A stretch of 64,000 nucleotides of DNA from Plantago major (Eukaryota > Streptophyta > Magnoliopsida > Lamiales > Plantaginaceae), in contig CM048840.1 in assembly GCA_026545765.1 (NCBI GenBank), forward strand, positions 33,236,765-33,300,764, given 5' to 3'. Positions within the stretch are counted from its first letter, which is position 1, and each line of letters starts with the position of its first letter. The translations under genes and the position numbers were made by a program. This document shows positions 12,699 to 22,631 of the stretch, one piece after another. The notes below the pieces were generated by a model. It had not been told where the DNA came from, did no database searches, and saw only the letters and a list, made by a program, of their open reading frames with translations.

Positions 12699-12707
12699 CT
12701 ATAAATA
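12699..12707 (+). promoter_or_regulatory. TATA box of the viral pregenomic promoter (copy 1)
   Basis: CTATAAATA followed by a purine-rich aagaagaaggaag stretch. The same motif sits at 24216-24224 on the plus strand, and at 16346-16354, 28011-28019 and 33413-33421 on the minus strand. Confidence 0.65.
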
Positions 12708-13456
12708 AGAAGAAGGAAGATGGAAGAAGAAAAGAACCCTGGATACCCATCCATTGTATACACACCTAAGCCAAAACACTCTCCCTTCCAGTTTTTAAAT
12801 TTTTAGTTTGTAATTAAGTTTGAAGTTTGTACTGGTGCTTGCAGACATCAATTTGTAAGTACTCTTTTTATTTTTATTTTGTATTGTAATATATTTTTAT
12901 CAATGAAAATTAGCCTCATGATAGGCTAAACGTTTGGTTTGTGTTAAGACAGGTCTAAATTATGTATTTACTTTAACTCTGGCAAAAATGTTTTGCTGTT
13001 CCTCCGGTCACTATTCATGGTTACTATTCACGGCGGAATTATGAATTAATCTACTATTCATGGTTACTATTCACGGCAGAATTATGAATTAATCTAAGAT
13101 TTTTATTACTTACTAAGAATGAGACCAGAGAAGGTTTTGTATTAATCAGGCATATTGATATATTCCGGCACATATGAAGGCACCGTTGCCCTCTAAAGCC
13201 GAAAGAAATGGCGTCTCTGGGCTGTTTTTGTGCTACTTTTATGTCTTGAGAAATATCTTAATATTGACAGATTTTATACAAGTAATCAGTCCTGATGTCG
13301 TCTCTATCTTAGTCGGTAGTCTGAGTCTGGATTAATAAAGTGATTCTAAAGTTTGAATATTGTAATCTGAGTTTGGATTAATGAAGTGATTCTAAAGTTT
13401 GAATATTGTAGCCAATATGAATAACTCAAAGAAGCTTTGTGACCCGACCAGACAAG

Positions 13457-13471
13457 TGGTATCAGAGCCAG
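13457..13471 (+). promoter_or_regulatory. tRNA-Met primer binding site (copy 1)
   Basis: TGGTATCAGAGCCAG matches the initiator-tRNA-Met primer site used by caulimovirids. It lies about 50 bp upstream of the movement-protein start. Confidence 0.85.
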
Positions 13472-13521
13472 TTTACAGTAAGGGCATGATTTAAGATTGA
13501 GTCTTAACACGAAACTGTTTT

Positions 13522-14610
13522 ATGATCATGATAAACATGATAAGAAGGAAAGATACTGTTAAAAACAGTAGAAGTGAGGAATTTGATATTCCCCAGAATT
13601 TAGATTTATTAAATAAATGGACGATTCCAAGAATCGAGCCTAAGGTTATTTACCAGTTAGGTACTTTTGAAAAATTGGGTTTAAAACAGGTAGTTAAAAC
13701 TACTGAAGAATCTATCTCACTTGATAATGATGAGTTAGTAATAAAACTACTCAGTGAGAAAGATATTGCTGTTTATAAAAACCTTTACAAATTTTTACAT
13801 ATTGGTTTAGTGCAAATTGCTTTTAAACCTTTAACCTTAGAAGGACTACCTGAGAGCTTTATAGCTGCTCTTAGAGATGGTAGAAACTTAGACTGGAAAA
13901 AATCCTTAATCGGAATTATACAGTCTAGTTTAGCCCATGGTCCAGTTTATTTTGATGTTTATCCGAATTTACAATTGTCTTTATCGGATATTAATATTTT
14001 AGATTCTTTAACATTAAATGTTAAAACTAATGGTTATAATTATATTTACGCATGTAAACAATCAGATGTTATTACGATTTATTATAAACCTTTGTTTACT
14101 TTAAATCCTCATTGCCGAAGGGTTGATAAACCTTTAAATGAAACTATTTTAATTGAGACTAATTTTAGCAAATCTAAAATTACTACTCGTAGATCTATTA
14201 AATGGGAAGAAATAGATTTTCCTGAAAATTGGACAATTAAACAGGCTGTACCCTCACAACCTGTTATTCAAAATAATTTAATAGATGTTATCCAAACTCC
14301 TGAAGGTTTGGTAAAAATGCAGTTTGATAATAACAACGATTTTATAGGATCTTCTTCAAGACTTACTAAGTCTTCTTCTTTAAGATCTTTTATATCACCT
14401 ATTGATTATGTAGTTGATACTCCATCAAGGATGTCGACCTCTGCTAAAAGCAGAATACAAAAATCTTTTGAAACTATTCCAGAAGATCATATTGATGAAC
14501 TTCGAATAAATAAAGATTTTGATAATGTTGTCAAAGGAGTTACATACTCCAATCAAGATATAATCGCATCGAAATGGAATTTCGTTATTAATGAATTCAA
14601 GTCAAATTGA
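13522..14610 (+). CDS. viral movement protein region (copy 1)
   Basis: A 362-codon frame with the 30K-superfamily movement-protein core: IGLVQIAFKPL (about residues 94-104), ALRDGR (116-121) and GPVYFDVYPN (140-149). In this family the protein modifies plasmodesmata for cell-to-cell spread. The start is uncertain: the second copy opens nine codons earlier (25163), and one extra base here at about 13511 removes that start. In caulimovirids with a fused ORF1 the movement domain continues into the coat protein. Here the frame stops at 14610 and the next piece begins at 14607 in another frame, probably because of an indel. Best preserved movement copy in the window. Confidence 0.85.
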   Translation: MIMINMIRRKDTVKNSRSEEFDIPQNLDLLNKWTIPRIEPKVIYQLGTFEKLGLKQVVKTTEESISLDNDELVIKLLSEKDIAVYKNLYKFLHIGLVQIAFKPLTLEGLPESFIAALRDGRNLDWKKSLIGIIQSSLAHGPVYFDVYPNLQLSLSDINILDSLTLNVKTNGYNYIYACKQSDVITIYYKPLFTLNPHCRRVDKPLNETILIETNFSKSKITTRRSIKWEEIDFPENWTIKQAVPSQPVIQNNLIDVIQTPEGLVKMQFDNNNDFIGSSSRLTKSSSLRSFISPIDYVVDTPSRMSTSAKSRIQKSFETIPEDHIDELRINKDFDNVVKGVTYSNQDIIASKWNFVINEFKSN

Positions 14611-15599
14611 TTTTAGCCTGGCTCTCCTACAGGCAAAAGATTAAAAGCAATTCAATTTACCCAGATGGGAACCTTTTAAAATTGGTTTTTACAAACTTCT
14701 CTTCAACAGAGAAAACTTCTATTCAAAATGAATTTTATAAAGATTGTGAAAAACACAATACTCCAATTCCTTTTGTTCCATGGTTTGTTTCTAAATATGT
14801 GGAACAATATGTTTCAGTATTAGAAAGGAATTATAAACTTTCGACAGGGAGGAATTTACAACAAGTCTATCCTCCAATGCAGTCTTTTCAAATTGAAAAG
14901 GAAATCATAGTTTCCTAGCTTTTTGAAACCATGGAAGATGAAACTCTACCAAGAATTGTAAACAAATTAACAGGATGATTGAACAATGTAATTATATTAA
15001 TCTGTTTATTAATGTTCTCGGAGAACATTTAACTTCTCTGAGTGAAAGGGTGGATTTAGTTTTAAAAACTACTAACCCTAATCTTTCTTTAAATTCAAAT
15101 GCTTCTTTAAAAGAAAAGGAGAAGGAACAGGATTACTTTGTCCTAATATTCAACCACCTCCGAAATTTCAGATTTTAAATTAAAGTCTATGAAAGAACTT
15201 GAAAAGTTCTTAACTGAAAAATTTAAAGATATGAAACTTACAACTCTTCATGATGTTGTAAAAGAAAATCCTGATTACAAAGAAGTGATCAGTGATGAAA
15301 TTAACAAGTTGGGAAAATGGGCTGATAGACCAACCCAACGTATGTATTATTATAGGAGACCTTCTCCTATAGATACCTTGCATGAAGAGCAAGAGTACAT
15401 ACTGAATAACAGTTATAATGGTAAAAACATTTATGAATGGAACCTAGATGCTTATGCTGATAGGCAGATTTATAATATGATTCATAGAATGCTTATGTAT
15501 TCCACTATTTGTAAAACAAATGGCAACACTGATAAAAATGTTGCAAAAATGATTGTCGCTGGTTTTACAGGACAATTAAAAGGTTGGTGGGATAATTAT
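14590..15599 (+). pseudogene. viral coat protein N-part (copy 1)
   Basis: Three open pieces (14607-14918, 14975-15178, 15189-15599) follow the movement region and match the longer open frame of the second copy (26422-27255). They carry a conserved IPFVPWFVSKYVE segment, a lysine/glutamate-rich linker, then the coat core ending in MIVAGFTGQLKGWWDNYL, a signature of caulimovirid coat proteins. Coding sequence stops at 15599, where an inverted copy of the non-coding region begins. The open frame read on to 15710 is inverted non-coding DNA. The zinc knuckle and the rest of the coat protein are absent here. Confidence 0.8.
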
Positions 15600-16435
15600 C
15601 TGGTCTGGTCGGGTCACAAAGCTTCTTTGAGTTATTCATATTGGCTACAATATTCAAACTTTAGAATCACTTCATTAATCCAAACTCAGATTACAATATT
15701 CAAACTTTAGAATCACTTTATTAATCCAGACTCAGACTACCGACTAAGATAGAGACGACATCAGGACTGATTACTTGTATAAAATCTGTCAATATTAAGA
15801 TATTTCTCAAGACATAAAAGTAGCACAAAAACAGCCCAGAGACGCCATTTCTTTCGGCTTTAGAGGGGCAACAAAGGCCTTCATATGTCTATCGGAATAT
15901 ATCAATATGCCTGATTAATACAAAACCTTCTCTGGTCTCATTCTTAGTAAGTAATAAAAATCTTAGATTAATTCATAATTCTGCCGTGAATAGTAACCAT
16001 GAATAGTAGATTAATTCATAATTCCGCCGTGAATAGTAACCATGAATAGTGACCGGAGGAACAGCAAAACATTTTTGCCAGAGTTAAAGTAAATACATAA
16101 TTTAGACCTGTCTTAACACAAACCAAACGTTTAGCCTATCATGAGGCTAATTTTCATTGATAAAAATATATTACAATACAAAAATAAAAAGAGTACTTAC
16201 AAATTGATGTCTGCAAGCACCAGTACAAACTTCAAACTTAATTACAAACTAAAAATTTAAAAACTGGAAGGGAGAGTGTTTCGGCTTAGGTGTGTATACA
16301 ATGGATGGGTATCCAGGTTCTCCCATATTCCTTCTTCCTTCTTCTTATTTATAGAGGGAATTTGATTCCCTAGGAGCTAAAATCTGTCACTATCTTTGGA
16401 ATTTAATTCCAAATATGTCACTATCTGTTTCTTCT
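15600..16435 (-). promoter_or_regulatory. inverted viral non-coding region
   Basis: This is the reverse complement of the 12504-13450 region, starting five bases before where the primer site would lie (ctggtctggtcgggtc at 15600-15615). It keeps both tandem repeat pairs, the tagcct/aggcta hairpin and the TATA box (16346-16354, minus). The primer site itself is not included. Upstream of the TATA box the sequence departs from type 1 copies. Confidence 0.75.
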
Positions 16436-17367
16436 TTAATTTTGCTCCGTTCTTTTCCTTCTTTGGCTTTTAGCCACTTTGGCTTCTTGTGGAATGAAAG
16501 AAGTCACGATATGTATTGGTAAGATGCCTTCTATCATTATCACCTTTAGTCTTGTCATCATAATCAATTGATAGTGGAAAGATTCCATCTTCTTTTCAAA
16601 TTTGTCTTCCATGTAGACTTCCTGTAGAATCGATCGATTCTTGATCATTCGCAATCTTGAACGCATATTGGACCTTCATTTTCATCCTCTTGATATAATC
16701 TAATTCTTTGTCCTATAAGATCTATAGTATTGATGCAATATAATTGCTTAGTTTTTGGGTTTTCTTCATTCATTTTTTCCCAAAACTTCGTATAAGAAGA
16801 TCTTTTGATACATGGTATCTCATTTTCGGTATAACCGATAATAGGTATCCATTCCCAAATCCAGGGTATGGAAAATTCCATAAAGAAATATAAAGAGTAA
16901 TACTCTTGAGGAATATCCTTTTTAGGAGTAACCTTCTTCCAACTCAAAAATAAAGTTGAAAAGTTTTTAGGAAGTATAACTTCCGTAGTTCCAAAATTCA
17001 CCCACCAGGTTATAAACCAGTTGGGTATTCTTTGCCAGTTTTGTGTATAAACTGCATTGTCAATGGTTATAAACCATGAGTATTTCTTTCTATGTTGATC
17101 ATTATCACATAGTAGCACTTTATTAAATGCTTCAACATAATCCCAATAATTATATTTTATAGGATTTATGTTGTTGGGATAGTAAAATTCCCTTTTACTG
17201 GATGGTTCAAATCCCCAATCCTCGAAAGATATAATCTTCTTAATATAAATTTTTCTGAAGTTATAAACTTCCTTCTGTGTCTTTGAGAAATAATTTATTT
17301 CACAAGACTCTGTTTCTGAAAGAATACTTTCATAAAAAGATCTTGTTTTGATAAGATCCTGAAGCAT
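16436..17367 (-). pseudogene. viral ORF2 C-part, type 2 (copy A)
   Basis: The open frame at 16645-17367 (240 codons) holds the conserved ORF2 core: FYYPNNINPIKYNYWDYVEAFNKVLL, here split by me as FYYPNN and YWDYVEAFNKVLL, then KYSWFITIDN, NWFITWWVNFG, PKKDIPQEYYSLYFFMEF and IPCIKRSSYTKFW. It differs from type 1 ORF2 throughout while keeping the same order of conserved blocks. A 76-codon tail piece at 16436-16666 is in another frame. Role unknown. Confidence 0.7.
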
Positions 17368-18286
17368 ATAATGCTTTATCTTTGTCTAAATATTTAGACC
17401 ATGATGTCCAAAGTTCCCTTGCCCATTGTACATCTCTTATTTCAAGCAGAAGTATTACTTCCTGATTTTTGTTTTCAACATAATCAGTTTTTTCTTCTTT
17501 TACTGAATTAGTAAAAGATGGGAATCTTCCCTTTTTTCTTTTGTACTCAAGAAATTCTTGGTACTTTTCTGAGCTATAAGTCTCAGATTCTGGTGATGGT
17601 AAAGCTATAAGCTTTCCTTTATCTTGTGATGGTAAAGCTATAAGCTTTCCTTTGTCTAATCCACTTTCCTGACTTCCTCTTCCTCTATCAGAGGAGGAAT
17701 TTCTTCTTTGCGAGTACATTCCTGCAAAAATATCTTCAAATATTAAAGAATCTGGGAGACTATTGTCTTCTCGTTTTTTATAGACAATTTTAAAATCAAA
17801 AGGAGCTAAATGAGCTTGCCATCTTGCAATCATTTGCTTAGAAACATCATGTTTAAAATCTTTGTTAAACATGATCTTTGCAGAATTACAATCTGTCTTT
17901 ATAATAAATTTTTGATTATATAAATTATTTTGAAATTTTAAGACACATTTGACAATTGAAAGTATCTCTTTAGCAATTGTAGCATAATTTTTCTGACTGT
18001 TATTCCATTTGCCAGAATAGAAACGAACAAGATATTCTTGTTTATTATGAGGATCAATCTGTTTAAGAATTCCTCCATAACCTATATCAGAAGCATCTGT
18101 TTCAACAGATTTATCCCATGAGGGATTACTCAACATGAGACAAGGCAAGGTTTTCACCTTTTCTTTTAATTTCCTAACAGCCTGAGTATGATGATCAGAC
18201 CAAGGCTTTGGATCTTTTTTAAGTCTATCATATAAGATAGCAGTATCTTGAGCTATGTCTTGATAATAGGAAGAGATATAATTCAA
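17330..18286 (-). pseudogene. viral RNase H fused in frame to ORF2, type 2 (copy A)
   Basis: One 318-codon frame carries the RNase H (ETDASDIGYGG, IIKTDCNSAK, DNSLPDSL) and runs without a stop through the equivalent of the ORF2 start (GMYSQRRNSSS) into ORF2. Type 1 copies have a stop and an ATGA overlap at this place. The ORF2 part contains a 10-residue tandem duplication (KGLIALPS-like unit KGKLIALPS, twice) that is shared with the other type 2 copy. The frame ends near 17330 by a shift into the ORF2 core frame. Sequence differences from type 1 increase towards the RNase H C-terminus. Confidence 0.75.
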
Positions 18287-19433
18287 ACTTCCTAAAACCT
18301 CAGAATCGGGTTTTATTAGTTATTTCATCGAAATTTGTCAAGAAAATCAATGCTTCTATTTATTGGGATAATATTACCTTTTTCAATATAATGACCCAAA
18401 AATCTAATTTTTGTCTGAAACAAAGACATCTTTGGTTTTGATATAACTAAACCACTTTGTATGACTATTTTCTTTAATATATCCAAATGTTTAAAATGGG
18501 AATCAATATCCTTTGAGAAAACTAGGATATCATCAATATAGACTAATATAAAATCACTATAAGGAGTGAAGATATCATTCATAATTTTCTGAAATTCAGA
18601 AGGAGCATTTTTCAAACCAAATGGCATTACATTCCATTCGTAATGTCCTATTGGAACATTAAAGGCATTTTATACCTATCTTTTGTTCAATTTGAACTTG
18701 CAATAACCTGACTTTAAGTCAAATTTTGAAAATAAAATTGAATCATAAAGTCTTTCTAAAAGATCTTTTTTATTCGGAATAGGATGCCTAATCCATTTTA
18801 AAACCTTATTAAGGGGTTTATAATTTATAACCAATCTAGGAACTCCTCTTTCCTGTTCACTATGTTTATTAACATAAAAGGCCGTACAAGACCAAGGAGA
18901 TTGAGAAGGGCTTATCAGACCCTTTTGTAATAAAGAATCAATTTCTTTTTTACAGAGTTCTAAATACTCAATTCATTTGACAAGGTCTTGCCTTTCGAAT
19001 TCTTTTTCATCAAAATCTTCCTCATAAGGAAGACTGACCACATGCTTCTTTCTATTCCAGAAAGCATTAGGATGGTCATTACAGATTTCTAGAGAAAGTT
19101 GATTTTCAATCAATCTAATCTTCCCTTGTAATTTGGGATTTTGAAGTTTTTCTTCAATAGTCAAAGAGTTTATTTCTTGTTTTAAGAAATTCATCTGGGT
19201 TTTCTTTAAAGTCAGATGATCATACATTTCATGTAACATTCTATGAAATGGTTTTGTAATAAAATTTAAATGAATTTTCCCACCTTGAAAAGTTCCAGTA
19301 ATACCAGAATTATCCACATGGGTAAAAGGATAAATCTTTGAGATAAAAGGAGTACCAAGTATTACTTGGTTGGAAATATCCTTTGTTAGTAAAAAACTGG
19401 TTTGAATACAGTTTTTATCAATACAGATATAAG
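18287..19433 (-). pseudogene. viral protease C-end and reverse transcriptase (copy A), truncated
   Basis: Pieces at 18325-18627 (MPFGLKNAPSEF, then YIDDILVF) and 18973-19317 (region just before RT) are open; the segment between them is frameshifted near 18670 and 18980. The minus-strand module begins at 19433, inside the protease C-terminal region, so coat protein and protease active site are missing. The boundary is an inversion junction. Confidence 0.8.
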
Positions 19434-19440
19434 ATACAGT

Positions 19441-20470
19441 AAAAAACTTAAGATGTAAAACTTTAACTGATTTTCGTTGGTATAAAGATACCTTTTTAAA
19501 CAGGGTAATGGAATTACCTGAGTGTAATAGCTCTCATTGGAAATCAAAGTTCATTGATGGACTTTCTGCATTATTTGCAGAAAGGGTTAGGAAAAATCTT
19601 AGAAAAGATAAAGTTTCTATCCCTTATGAAAATTATACTTATGGCAAGTTAATTGGAACTTGTATTCAAGAAGGTTTAGCCTTATGTAATGAGATTAAAT
19701 TAAATCAACAAATTAAAAGACAGAACTTGAAAGAAAAGGCCCGATTGGGGGGACGTGATCAATTTGGGATGGATGTTCCATCCACTTCTAAACCTCATAA
19801 GTCGGAAAAGAAGTCGGCTTATAAACCAAAAAAGAAGAGACATTACTCTCCTAGAAAATTAGAAATCCGTAAACAAAGAAGAGAAGATAGAGAAGAAAGA
19901 AAACGGATTCGAAAGAAACTAATAGTTTGCCGAGCTTGTGGAAAACTTGGTCATTTTGCAACACAATGTTGGACCAAGAGAAAATTAAATATTAAAAGCT
20001 GATAATGATTTGAAAGAAACTCTTTCAAAGATTCTTTTAAATTCTGATGAAGAAAGAGTAGTAACTCTTCTGATGATTCAGATGCTTCTAATAGTACTAA
20101 TAGTACTGAAGAAGAGAACTTAAAAGTTCTTAATCAAGAATCGGTAATATCTGATTCAGAGTCAGAGTGTGAACCTTGTATTCTTGGACAACCTTGTATC
20201 AAGAAACAAGAAAACACGGATGACAGTAAATTCTTTAATAAAGAATTTTACAATATTCTCTCAGTTCAAGGAACTGATTTAAATGTTTTGGACGGTAATA
20301 ATATTATCGAGTTTCTGAAACATATCAAAGATCATGAGTTACGATCTAAATTAATAGATCAGATGGATAATATTCCAAGTACTTCTACTTCTGTGCCTGA
20401 ACCAATGGTTCTTCCAGAAGATTTTAAAAATGATGAGCCTTACTCAATGTCGAAGTTTATAAACTTCTAA
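19441..20470 (+). pseudogene. viral coat protein C-part with zinc knuckle (copy 2)
   Basis: The open frame 19508-20002 (164 aa) carries KFIDGLSALFAERVRKNL, a basic KPKKKRHYSPRK stretch and the CCHC knuckle CRACGKLGHFATQC near the end. A lost base near 19990 breaks the frame. The acidic linker and the GNNIIEFLK segment follow (20288-20470). In the family the knuckle binds the packaged RNA. The upstream limit (19434-19443) is the inversion junction, at the same coat-protein position as the junctions at 8042 and 38199. Confidence 0.8.
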
Positions 20471-21302
20471 AACAGAGAAGGACAATTGAATCTCCAACTT
20501 CTACTCATGATTTAGAGATGGAAGTTGAAAATCTCAAAAAAGAGATTCAGTTTTTGAAAAAAGAGAATAAGTTAATAGACTATCGAGTTTCTAAACTTTA
20601 AAATTATAAAAAAGAGACTAATCAGTCTATCCAGTCTACTACTAGTGAATCGAAATAAATAAAAGACTCAATGTTTTGATTCACAAGTAGATTATAATTT
20701 TTTATCAACTTTAGAGATGGTTATATCCCAGAAATGGTATGTTAAAATTACTTTGTTAATTGATAATTACTTCTCAAAAGATTTGACTGCTCTTATTGAG
20801 CGGATGATTTAAATGTTATACGGAAGGATTAATTCCTACAAAGTATTTTCATAAAACTACATACTCTTTCTCATCTTTGGAGGAGAAAAATTAAATATAA
20901 AGTATAAGCTTCCTAAAGCTTATATCTGTATTGATAAAAACTGTATTCAAACCAGTTTTTTACTAACAAAGGATATTTCCAACCAAGTAATACTTGGTAC
21001 TCCTTTTATCTCAAAGATTTATCCTTTTACCCATGTGGATAATTACGCATATTCGAACTTTTCAAGGTGGGAAAATTCATTTAAATTTTATTACAAAACC
21101 ATTTCATAGAATGTTACATGAAATGTATGATCATCGACTTTAAAGAAAACCCATGAATTTCTTAAAACAAGAAATAAACTCTTTGACTATTGAAGAAAAC
21201 TTCAAAATCCCAAATTACAAGGGAAGATTAGATTGATTGAAAATCAACTTTCTCTAGAAATCAGAATGACCATCCTAATGCTTTCGGAATAGAAAGAAGC
21301 AT
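20471..21302 (+). pseudogene. viral coiled coil and protease region (copy 2), broken
   Basis: The coiled-coil segment (EVENLKKEIQFLKKE) lies near 20525-20600 and the protease region near 20740-20830. The DSG motif is corrupted (tattgagcggatgat where copy 6 has an intact ALIDSGAD). Several 1-3 base losses at CAG/CTG-type sites break the frame. The protease would process the polyprotein. Confidence 0.7.
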
Positions 21303-22631
21303 GTGGTCATCTTCCTTATGAGGAAGATTTTGATGAAAAAGAATTCGACAAAGGCAAGACCTTGTCAAATGAATTCAGAGTATTTAGAACTCTGTAAAAA
21401 AGAAATTGATTCTTTATTACAAAAGGGTCTGATAAGCCCTTCTCAATCTCCTTGGTCTTGTACGGCCTTTTATGTTAATAAACATAGTGAACAGGAAAAA
21501 GGAGTTCCTAGATTGGTTATAAAATATAAACCCCTTAATAAGGTTTTAAAATGGATTAGGCATCCTATTCCGAATAAAAAAGATCTTTTAGAAAGACTTT
21601 ATGATTCAATTTTATTTTCAAAATTTGACTTAAAGTCAGGTTATTGGCAAGTTCAAATTGAACAAAAAGATAGGTATAAAACAGCCTTTAATGTTCCAAT
21701 AGGACATTACGAATGGAATGTAATGCCATTTGGTTTGAAAAATGCTCCTTCTGAATTTCAGAAAATTATGAATGATATCTTCACTCCTTATAGTGATTTT
21801 ATATTAGTCTATATTGATGATATCCTAGTTTTCTCAAAGGATATTGAATCCCATTTTAAACATTTGGATATATTAAAGAAAATAGTCATACAAAGTGGTT
21901 TAGTTATATCAAAACCAAAGATGTCTTTGTTTCAGACAAAAATTAGATTTTTGGGTCATTATATTGAAAAAGGTAATATTATCCCAATAAATAGAAGCAT
22001 TGATTTTGCTGACAAATTTCCTGATGAAATAACTAATAAAACCCAGTTACAGAGGTTTTTAGGAAGTTTGAATTATATCTCTTCCTATTATCAAGACATA
22101 GCTCAAGATACTGCTATCTTATATGATAGACTTAAAAAAGATCCAAAGCCTTGGTCTGATCATCATACTCAGGCTGTTAGGAAATTAAAAGAAAAGGTGA
22201 AAACCTTGCCTTGTCTCATGTTGAGTAATCCCTCATGGGATAAATCTGTTGAAACAGATGCTTCTGATATAGGTTATGGAGGAATTCTTAAACAGATTGA
22301 TCCTCATAATAAACAAGAATATCTTGTTCGTTTCTATTCTGGCAAATGGAATAACAGTCAGAAAAATTATGCTACAATTGCTAAAGAGATACTTTCAATT
22401 GTCAAATGTGTCTTAAAATTTCAAGATGATTTATATAATCAAAAATTTATTATAAAGACAGATTGTAATTCTGCAAAGTTCATGTTTAATAAAGATTTTA
22501 AACATGATGTTTCTAAACAAATGTTTGCAAGATGGCAAGCTCATTTAGCTCCTTTTGATTTTGAAATTGTCTATAAAAAAAGAGAAGACAATAGTCTTCC
22601 AGATTTTCTGACACGAGAATATATTTCATGA
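21303..22631 (+). CDS. viral reverse transcriptase-RNase H (copy 2), open
   Basis: A 442-codon open frame, the longest RT copy here. The RT has WSCTAFYV (51-58), FDLKSGYWQV (108-117), MPFGLKNAPSEFQ (141-153) and the catalytic YIDD at 170-173. The RNase H starts with ETDAS (317-321) and includes KTDCNSAK and the terminal DNSLPDFLTRE. No integrase follows, which fits a caulimovirid rather than a gypsy element. The true polyprotein would begin upstream in coat and protease; the ATG at 21303 is only the first in this frame. The stop overlaps the ORF2 start by ATGA (22628-22631). Confidence 0.9.
   Translation: MVIFLMRKILMKKNSTKARPCQMNSEYLELCKKEIDSLLQKGLISPSQSPWSCTAFYVNKHSEQEKGVPRLVIKYKPLNKVLKWIRHPIPNKKDLLERLYDSILFSKFDLKSGYWQVQIEQKDRYKTAFNVPIGHYEWNVMPFGLKNAPSEFQKIMNDIFTPYSDFILVYIDDILVFSKDIESHFKHLDILKKIVIQSGLVISKPKMSLFQTKIRFLGHYIEKGNIIPINRSIDFADKFPDEITNKTQLQRFLGSLNYISSYYQDIAQDTAILYDRLKKDPKPWSDHHTQAVRKLKEKVKTLPCLMLSNPSWDKSVETDASDIGYGGILKQIDPHNKQEYLVRFYSGKWNNSQKNYATIAKEILSIVKCVLKFQDDLYNQKFIIKTDCNSAKFMFNKDFKHDVSKQMFARWQAHLAPFDFEIVYKKREDNSLPDFLTREYIS

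Larger units (their letters stand above)
12504..13521 (+). promoter_or_regulatory. viral non-coding region and leader (copy 1)
   Basis: This is the intergenic region between ORF2 and the movement gene. It contains a TATA box (12699-12707), a short hairpin (tagcct/aggcta, 12911-12928), two tandem units of about 43 bp (around 13020-13095, containing actattcatggttactattc), two tandem units of about 46 bp (around 13320-13410, ending in gtttgaatattgta), and the tRNA-Met primer site at 13457. The long leader between TATA and primer site is usual for caulimovirid pregenomic RNA. The same layout recurs in all copies. Confidence 0.75.

Noticed and set aside
15600-15710. Extension of the coat frame into 34 more codons
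   Set aside because: This is inverted non-coding DNA that happens to be open; the same tail is seen at 27256-27366.
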